From assembly GCA_035626395.1 (NCBI GenBank), contig DASPNR010000002.1, forward strand, positions 569,813 through 633,812: a stretch of DNA of 64,000 bases, given 5' to 3'. Under the pieces are notes generated by a model that worked only from the letters and a program-made list of their open reading frames with translations, did no database searches and was not told the DNA's origin. Shown piece after piece: positions 16,192-23,868 of this stretch. The position numbers and the translations under genes were made by a program. Each line of letters begins with the position of its first letter. The stretch's first letter is position 1. The DNA comes from Candidatus Limnocylindrales bacterium (GTDB lineage Bacteria; Desulfobacterota; Binatia; UBA1149; CAITLU01).

Positions 16192-18957
16192 TTACCAGCG
16201 CCAACCGCGGCTGCGAAACCGAGCGCGCATCGCAGCGATGCGTTGCGCCAGATCGGCGGCGTCGTCGCGGCGCTGGTCGACGATGTTGCGCGTCTCGCCC
16301 GGATCGGCGGCCAGATCGTAGAGCTCGCGACGCTCGGGCGTGTCCTCGGTTGGCGGCCGCCCGCTGTCGATCCTCTCCTTGGCCCTGCGCGGATCGGAAG
16401 GCGCGCCGGCTGGCGTGACGATCATCTTCAGGCCGCCCGAGCGCAACGCGAACGGATGATTGGGGCGCGGGCCGATCGCGAAGCAGTCGCGCGTCAGCGA
16501 TCCCGCCGGTGCGTCGCCTCCGCGCAGCTCGCCTGCCAGCGAGGTGCCGTCGAAGTCGTGCGGCTGCGGGTCGACGCCGATCAGATCCAGCAGCGTCGGC
16601 ACGATGTCGACCGTGCAGGCCTGCGTGCGAATGCGCGCGCCGGCCGGGATCTGGCCGGGCCAGGTGAAAACCAGCGGCACGCGTACGGTGCTGTCGTAGA
16701 GGAACCAGCCATGCTGCAGCAGCTCCTGATGCTCGGTCAGGCTTTCGCCGTGGTCGGCGGTCAGGACGACGAGCGTGTCGCGATGGCCGGAGCGCTCGAT
16801 GCCGCCGAGAAGCGCGCCCACCTGGTGATCGGTGAAGCGGATGTCGCCGTCGTAGCGCCGCACGTAGTAGGACAGTCGCCGCTGCCCCTCCAGCACCTGG
16901 TATCTCGGAATGACGCCGAGGCCGAAGTTGCTGTCCGAGAACTCGAGCTCCGGATCCTCGCCGAACAGGCGCGCCGGGTACTGGAAATCCTTGCTCCACC
17001 ACGCCTGCGCCGAGTTGTAGGGGCCGTGCGGGTCGAGCAGATGCACCCATAGGAACCAGGGTCTGTCGCGCGCGGCGGTGCGCAGGTGCCCGAGCGCGAG
17101 CGCCACCACGCGATCGTCCGTGCTGACCGTTGCGGGCGGCTCGATGGCGGCAACCTCGAAACGCTCGAAGCCCTGCCCGAACCCGTGCGCATCATCGACG
17201 ATGCGGTTGGCGATGAACGCAGCGGTCGAGTATCCGCGCCCGGCCAGGATCTCGGCGATCGTCGTTGCCTTGTCGGGCAGATTGGCGCGGTTGAACGCCA
17301 CGGCATGGCGGTCCTGATAGACGCCCGTGAGCAGCGTGGCCACCGCGGGCGCCGTCTCCGGCGCGCTCGCGATGGCGTGCTCGACGACCGTGCCGCGTGC
17401 CGCCAGATCATCCATCCACGGAGTGGTGGGATTGTCGTAGCCGTACATCCCCATGTGATCGGCACGCAACGTGTCGATGGAGAGGAACAGGATGTTGGGC
17501 GGCTCCTCCGGCGCGTGCGGCCGCCCCTGCGGCGCACCGTTGCAGCCCCCCTGGGTCATCAATACGGCCGCCGCAGCCAGGCTGCCCAGCATCCCGAAGG
17601 CCCGCCGAAGCGTCCAGCGCAGCCCGCGGCGCATCAGCTCGAGCGTCGACAGTTCGCGCACGTAGGCCTCGAGCATCTCGGTGCTTCCCTGCGGATGCGT
17701 GAGCAGGCCGAGTCGCAGCAGCCGGTCCTTTTCGTGATCGCCGGCGAACGCCGGCGCCTCCGCCCACTGCAGCAGCGGCGCTGCGGTGGCGGTAAAGCTG
17801 GCGTGCACGGCGGCGTGCCGGCGGCCTCGATCGCCGATGCGGTGCAGAGCCGACGGCTCGGCGGCCAGCTCGAGAAGCGCTTGCGCGAGCGACTCCGGAT
17901 CCTGGCGCGCGCATCCCACCGCCAGCCCCTGCTCCACCAGCACCGCGCCGGCTTCGCTCAGCGCCGTGGTCAGACAAGGCAGTCCGTGCGCGAGCCATTC
18001 GACGACACGGTTCTCGGCGCCGAAGCGGCGTTCGTACAGCGGCAGCTCGATGTTGAGGCCGACGTCGGCGCAGGCGTAGATCGCCGGCAGCCGCGGCGAA
18101 TCCACCCAGCCCAGCAGATGCACGCGATCGCACGAGCCGGCCAGCTCCAGGAAGCGCCCATAGCTGTGCTCGTCGTGACCGGGAATGGCGCCGCCCGTGA
18201 CCACGACATGCATGCGCGAATCGCGCGCGAGCGCGTCTGCGGTCGCACGGCCGAGAGTGTCGACGTCGCACCAGGTGTTGAAGCCGCCCGAGCACAGCGC
18301 AACGAACGCATTCTCGGGGATGCCGAGCTCTCGCCGCGTCGCCCTTCGAAGGCGGTCGCGATCCTCGCGCGTGGCTGCAGGCGCCTCCGCGGCGCATGGG
18401 ATCACTTCGACGAGATTCTCGCCGGCGGTGGCGGCGGAGAGGCGCCCGGCAAGGCCGAGCTGGCCGATGAGCGCGTGCGAGTGCGCGTGCGACACCGCCG
18501 AGAAGCGGTCGGCGGTTTCGAGCACCGGCGCGAGCAGGCTCCAGAAGTGGACGAGGCTCCAGTCGCCGCCGCTGCGTGCGGCCTTGGCCTGCGCCTCGCT
18601 GAGCAGGTCGCCGAAGACGTCGGCCCACATCGGAACGCCCAGGCGAAGTCGGCGCGCCAGCGCCGACGCATACACGGTGACACCGACCATCGCCTCGGGC
18701 GCGAACGCTTCCATGCGATGTCGCACCGCCTGACCGGCAAGCCGCTTCTCGTCGGTGAAGAACACCTCGATGCCTTCGGGCGCAGACGGCGCGGCGCCCG
18801 GCTCTTCGCCGTCGCGGCATACGCAGGCCAGGAGCACGCGGTGCCCTGCACGTGCCAATGCGCAGGAAAGGTGCGCCGCGCGGAGCCCCGGACCTGCGTG
18901 GCGAGAGGCTGGCACGTGAGCAGGCACGCCCATGGCGACCATGAGGACGCGACTCAT
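16192..18957 (-). CDS. Fusion of a glycosyltransferase and a membrane-anchored sulfatase-like enzyme
   Basis: 921 residues in one open frame. Residues 1-400 are a GT4-like glycosyltransferase (PGLRAAHLSCALARAGHRV; SGGFNTWCDVDTL; ACADVGLNIELPLYERR; ENRVVEWLAHGLPCL). A hydrophobic segment (about 454-468) separates it from residues 486-921, a sulfatase/phosphatase-superfamily domain with metal ligand Asp495 (FLSIDTLRAD) and a later LTADHGES. At the catalytic position of sulfatases (Cys in C-x-P-x-R) the chain has Thr535 in TAPAVATLLTG, so formylglycine cannot form; a Thr nucleophile suggests phospho-group transfer or hydrolysis, as in LTA-synthase-like enzymes. The start overlaps the ABC ATPase stop by one base. 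An internal start at Met442 could give a separate second protein. Confidence 0.85.
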   Translation of the reverse strand: MSRVLMVAMGVPAHVPASRHAGPGLRAAHLSCALARAGHRVLLACVCRDGEEPGAAPSAPEGIEVFFTDEKRLAGQAVRHRMEAFAPEAMVGVTVYASALARRLRLGVPMWADVFGDLLSEAQAKAARSGGDWSLVHFWSLLAPVLETADRFSAVSHAHSHALIGQLGLAGRLSAATAGENLVEVIPCAAEAPAATREDRDRLRRATRRELGIPENAFVALCSGGFNTWCDVDTLGRATADALARDSRMHVVVTGGAIPGHDEHSYGRFLELAGSCDRVHLLGWVDSPRLPAIYACADVGLNIELPLYERRFGAENRVVEWLAHGLPCLTTALSEAGAVLVEQGLAVGCARQDPESLAQALLELAAEPSALHRIGDRGRRHAAVHASFTATAAPLLQWAEAPAFAGDHEKDRLLRLGLLTHPQGSTEMLEAYVRELSTLELMRRGLRWTLRRAFGMLGSLAAAAVLMTQGGCNGAPQGRPHAPEEPPNILFLSIDTLRADHMGMYGYDNPTTPWMDDLAARGTVVEHAIASAPETAPAVATLLTGVYQDRHAVAFNRANLPDKATTIAEILAGRGYSTAAFIANRIVDDAHGFGQGFERFEVAAIEPPATVSTDDRVVALALGHLRTAARDRPWFLWVHLLDPHGPYNSAQAWWSKDFQYPARLFGEDPELEFSDSNFGLGVIPRYQVLEGQRRLSYYVRRYDGDIRFTDHQVGALLGGIERSGHRDTLVVLTADHGESLTEHQELLQHGWFLYDSTVRVPLVFTWPGQIPAGARIRTQACTVDIVPTLLDLIGVDPQPHDFDGTSLAGELRGGDAPAGSLTRDCFAIGPRPNHPFALRSGGLKMIVTPAGAPSDPRRAKERIDSGRPPTEDTPERRELYDLAADPGETRNIVDQRRDDAADLAQRIAAMRARFRSRGWRW

Positions 18958-19805
18958 CAGGCAATCCTCGGATGCGCACGATGCGCGCGTGCGAGAGCCG
19001 CAGCATCCGTCCGCTGTGCTACGGGCGCGGCCTCGGGCGGCAGTCCAGCGACCGCAGCGTCGCTGGCCGGTGCATCCACTCGCGGAATCCGTGCGGCCGC
19101 GGCGACGGCCGCGGCACTCTCCACCATCCGTCCCGCCTCCAGGCGAAGGACGTCATCGGCGACGCGCTCGACCAGCGCCATGTCGTGCGTGACCAGAACG
19201 ATCGCGGTTCCGCGCGAGCGCAGGCTGGCGATGCGGTCGTCGCAGCGCGAGCGGAAGTCGGCGTCGCCCACCGACAGCACCTCGTCGACCAGAAGCACGT
19301 CGGGCTCGCCCGCCGTGGCCACAGCGAAACCGAGACGGGCCGTCATGCCCGAGGAATAGCTCTTGACTGCCACGTCCATCGCATCGGCCAGGCCGCTCAT
19401 CTCGACGATGGAATCGTAGTCGCGGCGCAGCTCGCTCAGACGGCGGCCGAGCAGGACGCCGAACAGGAAGACGTTCTCGCGGCCGGTCAGCTCGGGGTCG
19501 AAGCCGGCACCGAGCTCGATCAGTGGCGCGAGGCGGCCGCGCACGGCGACGCTGCCGGCACTGGCCGGAACGATGCCGGCGAGCGCGCGCAGCAGCGTGG
19601 TCTTGCCCGCGCCGTTCGGCCCCACCACCGCGGTCACCCCTCCGCGCGCAACATGCAGCGAAACGTCGCGGAGAGCATCGAACCATTCCACCGACGGCGG
19701 GCGCCGCTGCACCGTGCGAACGAACAGCTCGCGCAGCGAGCGCACGCGGTGATGTTCACGGCGCAGCCGCACGGTAAGGGAGCGGGCATGCACGGCGCAG
19801 GTCAT
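18957..19805 (-). CDS. ABC exporter ATPase, polysaccharide/teichoic-acid type
   Basis: 282 residues. Walker A is GPNGAGKTT; the signature is a relaxed YSSGMTARLGFA, typical of the Wzt/KpsT/TagH branch rather than LSGGQ; Walker B is DVLLVDEVLSVGD, followed by THDMALVERVAD. The N-terminal lead VEWFDALRDVSL is also typical of that branch. The C-terminal tail is short and Ala/Pro-rich, with no carbohydrate-recognition domain like that of O-antigen Wzt, so substrate recognition may lie elsewhere. The start at 19805 overlaps the permease stop by four bases (ATGA). Confidence 0.9.
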   Translation of the reverse strand: MTCAVHARSLTVRLRREHHRVRSLRELFVRTVQRRPPSVEWFDALRDVSLHVARGGVTAVVGPNGAGKTTLLRALAGIVPASAGSVAVRGRLAPLIELGAGFDPELTGRENVFLFGVLLGRRLSELRRDYDSIVEMSGLADAMDVAVKSYSSGMTARLGFAVATAGEPDVLLVDEVLSVGDADFRSRCDDRIASLRSRGTAIVLVTHDMALVERVADDVLRLEAGRMVESAAAVAAAARIPRVDAPASDAAVAGLPPEAAPVAQRTDAAALARAHRAHPRIA

Positions 19806-20686
19806 AGATAGAGGTGGAACCTGCGCGACAGCCGCTCGAACACGATCGCCGCCGCCAGCGCTGCAGCAGCGGCCAGCGTCGTGGCCGCCAGCAGCGTCGT
19901 CGCGTCCGGCCCGGTCCCCGCCCACAGCGACTGGCGAAGCGGCTCGATGGCCCAGTGCATGGGATTGAGGATGAGGAACGCATGCCACTGCGGCGGGATG
20001 ACCGAGGCAGGGTAGACGACGGGCGTGGCGTAGAAACCGATCAGCAGCGCGCCTTCGACGAAATAGCGCACGTCGTGGAAGAAGACGTTGGCCGCCGACA
20101 GCAGCAGCGCCGCCGACGTCGCCAGCAGAACCAGCGGCACCAGCGACGGAATGGCGGTCACGGCCGCGGCCGGCGCCAGCAGTCCGGCCGCCATGCTCAG
20201 GCCGACGAGCAGACCGAGCGAGAGCGCCAGGTGCACGAGGTTGGCCAGGACCACGGCCAGCGGGAACAGCATCGGCGGCGCGCTCACCTTGCGCAGGATC
20301 GGCGCGGCGGCGTGCAGGCTGTCCATCGCCTGCATGACCGTCAGCGAGAAGAAGCCCCACGCGAACACGCCGACGATGACGTAGACCGGATAGCGCTCGA
20401 TCTGCGGGAACACGCGCGCGAAGACGATGCTCAAGACCGCCATCGCCATCAGCGGCTGCAGAAGGCTCCAGGCAAAGCCGAGCACCGAGCGGCGATAGCG
20501 CACGGCCAGCGAGCGCGACACCAGCACGCGCAGACAGTCCCAGCCGGCGCCGTAACGCGGGCGCGCGATGCGCAGAGGCGTGATCACTTGCTGCGGTCTG
20601 ACCACAGGTGCGTGTTTTTGGGAAGCGCACGCATCGGCGCATCGGCATCCGCGCACCCGCGGCATCGGCGACGGCGAGCGCCACAC
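19802..20686 (-). CDS. ABC-2 type exporter permease for a surface glycan
   Basis: Up to 294 residues. Six hydrophobic helices follow a cytoplasmic lead containing VSRSLAVRYRRSVLGFAWSLLQPL, the conserved opening of Wzm/KpsM/TagG permeases, and the protein ends with FERLSRRFHLYL. The N-terminus is uncertain: the 20686 start is GTG and yields an odd Cys/Arg-rich leader; GTG codons at 20605 or 20587 would give a more normal protein and leave more promoter space for the divergent acyltransferase. It works with the ATPase encoded next to it to move a lipid-linked glycan across the inner membrane. Confidence 0.88.
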   Translation of the reverse strand: MWRSPSPMPRVRGCRCADACASQKHAPVVRPQQVITPLRIARPRYGAGWDCLRVLVSRSLAVRYRRSVLGFAWSLLQPLMAMAVLSIVFARVFPQIERYPVYVIVGVFAWGFFSLTVMQAMDSLHAAAPILRKVSAPPMLFPLAVVLANLVHLALSLGLLVGLSMAAGLLAPAAAVTAIPSLVPLVLLATSAALLLSAANVFFHDVRYFVEGALLIGFYATPVVYPASVIPPQWHAFLILNPMHWAIEPLRQSLWAGTGPDATTLLAATTLAAAAALAAAIVFERLSRRFHLYL

Positions 20687-20838
20687 CGGCGCCGCAAGCG
20701 TGGGCGCGGATGCTCGCGCGGCGTCGTCCGCTGCTCGTGCCGCGGCGCCTGCGCCCCACCGGCAGGGGAAGCTGGCGATGCGCCTTCCCTTCGGCCGCGG
20801 CGTGCGCTACGTCGTGCGCCTTTCTCGCGGAGGCTGCC

Positions 20839-22797
20839 ATGCCCAGATACGCCTATGACCGCCTGAGCTTTCTCGACAACTCCTTCCTGATCATGGAGAG
20901 GGAGAACACGCCGATGCACATCGCCGGCACCGCCACCTTCGATGCGGCGGCGCTGACCAAGGAAGACGGCGGCATCGACATCGACCGCATCCGATCCTAC
21001 GTCGAATCGCGCCTTCATCTGATCCCGCGCTACCGCCAGCGGCTGCAGCAGAGCTGGTTCCTCAGCGCACCGATCTGGGTCGACTACGATCATTTCAACA
21101 TTCACTACCACGTGCGACACACCGCGCTGCCCAAGCCCGGGGACGAGCGCCAGCTCAAGCGGCTGTCGGCTCGCATCATGTCGCAGCACCTGGACCGCGC
21201 GCGCCCGCTGTGGGAGATCTGGATCGTCGAGGGCCTCGATGACGGCGCCCGCTTCGCGATGGTGAGCAAGGTCCACCACTGCATGGTCGACGGAGTTTCC
21301 AGCGTCGACCTGATGAACGTGCTGCTGACGCCGTTTCCCATCGAGGAGTTCGAGCCGGCGCCGCGGTACGTTCCGCGGCCCGCGCCGAGCGAGCTCGATC
21401 TTCTCATGGAAACGGCCGGCGGAATCCTTCGCCTGCCGCTCGACGTCGGCAGCAAGATCACCGACCTCGCCACGCAGGCCGGCGATCCGCGCTCGGACGT
21501 GCGCGCCAGGCTTCGCGCGCTGCGCGGAATGGTCGGCGAGATCGTCGGCACGAGCCTCCGTAACGCCGACACGCCGCTGAACCAGAACGTCGGCCCGCAC
21601 CGTCGCTTCGACTGGCTGGCGATGGAGCTCGACGCGATCAAGGCGGTCAAGAATCGCCTCGGAGGGACGGTCAACGACGTCGTGCTGGCGACCGTTGCCG
21701 GAGCGCTGCGGCGTTTCCTGGAACGGCGCCGCTTCAGCTGCGAGGGCATCGATTTTCGGGTGATGGCGCCGGTGAGTGTGCGGGCGCAGGACGAGCGCGG
21801 CGCTCTCGGCAACCGCGTCTCGGCCTGGATAGTGCCGATGCCGCTGACCGAGCGCGATCCGCGACGGCGGCTGCAGGTCATTCGCGAGACGACGTCGCAT
21901 CTGAAGGAAGCCAAGCAGGCCATGGGCGCCGAAGTGCTGGCGCAGGTCGCCGAGTGGACGCCGTCGACGATCCTGTCGCTTGCGGCCGGCATGGCAACGC
22001 GTGCCCTCCCCTTCAATCTCGTCGTCACCAATGTCCCGGGGCCGCAGGTTCCGCTCTACATGCTCGGCGCGCGCATGCGCGACAACCATGGCTTCGTCCC
22101 GCTGCTGGATGGCCTGTGTCTGGGCATCGTGCTGTTCAGCTACGCGGGGCAGCTCTTCTGGGGTCTGACGGCGGACTGGGATCTGATTCCGGACCTGCAC
22201 GACTTCGTCGAGGATATCGAGGAATCGTTCGCGGAGCTGCGTCAGGCCGCCGGGACGATCGAGGTTCGCGACGGTGCTGGCGTCGAGGCTGGCGACGGTG
22301 CTGCGCCGGCGACGACCGCGCCGGAAACGAACGGTTCGGAGACGGCGACTGTCACGGGCACGACGGCAGCCGGCAAGGCTGCGGTGATCCCGGGCAGCGC
22401 CGAGAGCGAAAGCCGCATGCAGAACGCGGTGGCGGCGGCGGCGCGCAAGGCGGCCGAAGCCGCTGCGCAGGCCAAGGGCGGCGCGGGGCGTACGGCCGGT
22501 GGCGCTGGTGCCGCCAGCCCCGGACTCGGCGTTGCGCCTGCCCGCGCCGGCGGCGAAGCGCACGGTGCAGCGCAGGCTCACGCCGCATGGCAGCCGGAGC
22601 GTCCGCTGCCGGTGCAGGAGGAAAAGGCGGCCAAGCCCGCGCCTGCGCTCAAGGCTTCGGTCAAGCGCGTGTCCCCGAAGCCGAAAGCGGTTGCGCGCAA
22701 GGCCAAGCCCGGTCCCAGCTCATCGACGACGAAGCGAAGCAGCGGACGCAAGCGCCCTTCGGGTGCGAACGGCTCGGATTTCCAGACGCAGCACTGA
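20839..22797 (+). CDS. Wax ester synthase/diacylglycerol acyltransferase (WS/DGAT) with long basic tail
   Basis: 652 residues. The start at 20839 has GGAGG six bases upstream. The catalytic HHCMVDG (146-152) fits the family HHxxxDG; the second conserved region is VNDVVLATVAGALRRFL, and the late block ANMYxx-like LVVTNVPGPQVPLYMLG is present. The enzyme esterifies acyl-CoA to an alcohol or diacylglycerol, making storage or surface lipids at the membrane. Typical members end near residue 470. Here about 175 extra residues follow, rich in Ala, Thr and Gly and finishing with Lys/Pro/Ser-rich repeats (KPKAVARKAKPG). It is alone on the plus strand inside a minus-strand block, so it has its own promoter. 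Confidence 0.93.
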   Translation: MPRYAYDRLSFLDNSFLIMERENTPMHIAGTATFDAAALTKEDGGIDIDRIRSYVESRLHLIPRYRQRLQQSWFLSAPIWVDYDHFNIHYHVRHTALPKPGDERQLKRLSARIMSQHLDRARPLWEIWIVEGLDDGARFAMVSKVHHCMVDGVSSVDLMNVLLTPFPIEEFEPAPRYVPRPAPSELDLLMETAGGILRLPLDVGSKITDLATQAGDPRSDVRARLRALRGMVGEIVGTSLRNADTPLNQNVGPHRRFDWLAMELDAIKAVKNRLGGTVNDVVLATVAGALRRFLERRRFSCEGIDFRVMAPVSVRAQDERGALGNRVSAWIVPMPLTERDPRRRLQVIRETTSHLKEAKQAMGAEVLAQVAEWTPSTILSLAAGMATRALPFNLVVTNVPGPQVPLYMLGARMRDNHGFVPLLDGLCLGIVLFSYAGQLFWGLTADWDLIPDLHDFVEDIEESFAELRQAAGTIEVRDGAGVEAGDGAAPATTAPETNGSETATVTGTTAAGKAAVIPGSAESESRMQNAVAAAARKAAEAAAQAKGGAGRTAGGAGAASPGLGVAPARAGGEAHGAAQAHAAWQPERPLPVQEEKAAKPAPALKASVKRVSPKPKAVARKAKPGPSSSTTKRSSGRKRPSGANGSDFQTQH

Positions 22798-22831
22798 GGT
22801 GTGGTGGTGTCGCGCTGCCGCGGCGGCGCGT

Positions 22832-22856
22832 CGGCTTGCTCGAAGCAGTCAAGCCG
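22832..22856 (+). terminator. Possible stem-loop between convergent genes
   Basis: Arms cggcttg (22832-22838) and caagccg (22850-22856) lie 34 bp after the acyltransferase stop, between two convergent genes. No U-run follows, so intrinsic termination is uncertain. Confidence 0.3.
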
Positions 22857-22937
22857 CCACATCGCGCGTCCCGGCGGAACCGCGCCTACCTGGAGTTCCT
22901 CCGGCAGCCCCGCGAGTGCACGCGTGATCCGGAGGCG

Positions 22938-23861
22938 TCAGCGCAGGAGCTCGAGTCTCTCACCGACGCAGGCCTCCGCGTCGCGCGCTCCACGAACGAA
23001 GCCTGCGGTCCACCATACGAGGCCCAGCAACAGCACCGGAGAGAGCTGCGTCAGGGCAACCACGCCGGAGAAGCCGCTGCGCAGCTGCCAGGCCGCGATC
23101 CGCAACAGCCGCGCCGGCAGCAGCAGCGGAGCCAGCCAGCGGTAGCGAACGAAGACGGCGCCCGATACCGACGTCATCCGTCGCGCGGCGGCGGAGGTCA
23201 GGCCGAGCCGATGCTGATGCGCGAGCATCTCGGCGAAACCGGCCGGATGGCGGTGGTGCGTGCGCACGCGCGCGCTGAGCCCGACGCGGCAGCCGAGCCG
23301 CTGCAGGCGATGCATCAGCACCAGGTCCTCACCCGGCCACATATCGGGAAACCCTCCCGCGCGATCGAAGACCTCGGCGCGGCAGAGCATCGTGGTCGAA
23401 GGCGGCAGCCATGCCGGCGGCGCCGCATGCCTTCCCTCGGCTTCCTTGAACTCGAGCAGGTGCCGGGCGCGAGCGACGACTCCGTTCCCGTCGCACACCA
23501 CGCGTGCGCTGATCGAAGCCAGGCCGCGCCCGCACAGCTCGCGCTGAAGCGCAGCCACGCCGCCGGCGTCGAGGCTGCAGTCGGCGTCGATGAACAGAAG
23601 GAAATCGGCATCGCCGGCATGGTCGCGGCCGACGTTGCGGGCGGCGCCGGCGCTCAGCGCCGCCGGGCCGGCGACGACTTCGATGCGAGGATCGACCTCG
23701 ACGCAGCGCCGCGCGACCTCTGCCGTCGGATCGTCCGCAGACGTCACGACCAGGATGCGGGCGATCGGATCCTGCAGCCGCAGCGATTCGAGGGTACGTT
23801 CGAGCGTCGCCTCCGCACGGCGCGCCGGGACGATGGCGACGCAGGTCGTGCGCGCCGTCAA
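22938..23861 (-). CDS. GT2-family glycosyltransferase
   Basis: 307 residues. GT-A fold: VAIVPARRAEATLERTLESL at the start, the donor-site motif DFLLFIDADCSL (DxD-like) near residue 90, and AGGFPDMWPGEDLVLMHRL, the acceptor/ED region of GT2 enzymes. One or two C-terminal hydrophobic segments (SPVLLLGLVWWTAGFV) suggest membrane attachment. The start is TTG, seven bases after the gspE stop, so it appears co-transcribed with the secretion ATPase although it belongs functionally with the glycan genes. Confidence 0.85.
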   Translation of the reverse strand: MTARTTCVAIVPARRAEATLERTLESLRLQDPIARILVVTSADDPTAEVARRCVEVDPRIEVVAGPAALSAGAARNVGRDHAGDADFLLFIDADCSLDAGGVAALQRELCGRGLASISARVVCDGNGVVARARHLLEFKEAEGRHAAPPAWLPPSTTMLCRAEVFDRAGGFPDMWPGEDLVLMHRLQRLGCRVGLSARVRTHHRHPAGFAEMLAHQHRLGLTSAAARRMTSVSGAVFVRYRWLAPLLLPARLLRIAAWQLRSGFSGVVALTQLSPVLLLGLVWWTAGFVRGARDAEACVGERLELLR

Positions 23862-23868
23862 ATCGCGC

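Noticed and set aside
14498..17050. Extension of the GT-C/TPR gene to a 1999-residue protein
   Set aside because: The extra N-terminal part is Arg/Ala/Pro-rich and antiphase to two genes with clear phosphatase-superfamily motifs; the real start is the ATG at 14497.
17530..17570. A lipoprotein signal (lipobox) in the middle of the GT-sulfatase fusion, at the Cys after TQGG
   Set aside because: The segment is internal to a single frame, and the -3 residue is Gln rather than Leu/Val/Ile; only an independent start at Met442 would make it relevant.
16192..17700. A true formylglycine sulfatase
   Set aside because: The catalytic Cys/Ser position of the C-x-P-x-R signature is Thr535 and the Arg is Val, so maturation to formylglycine is not possible.
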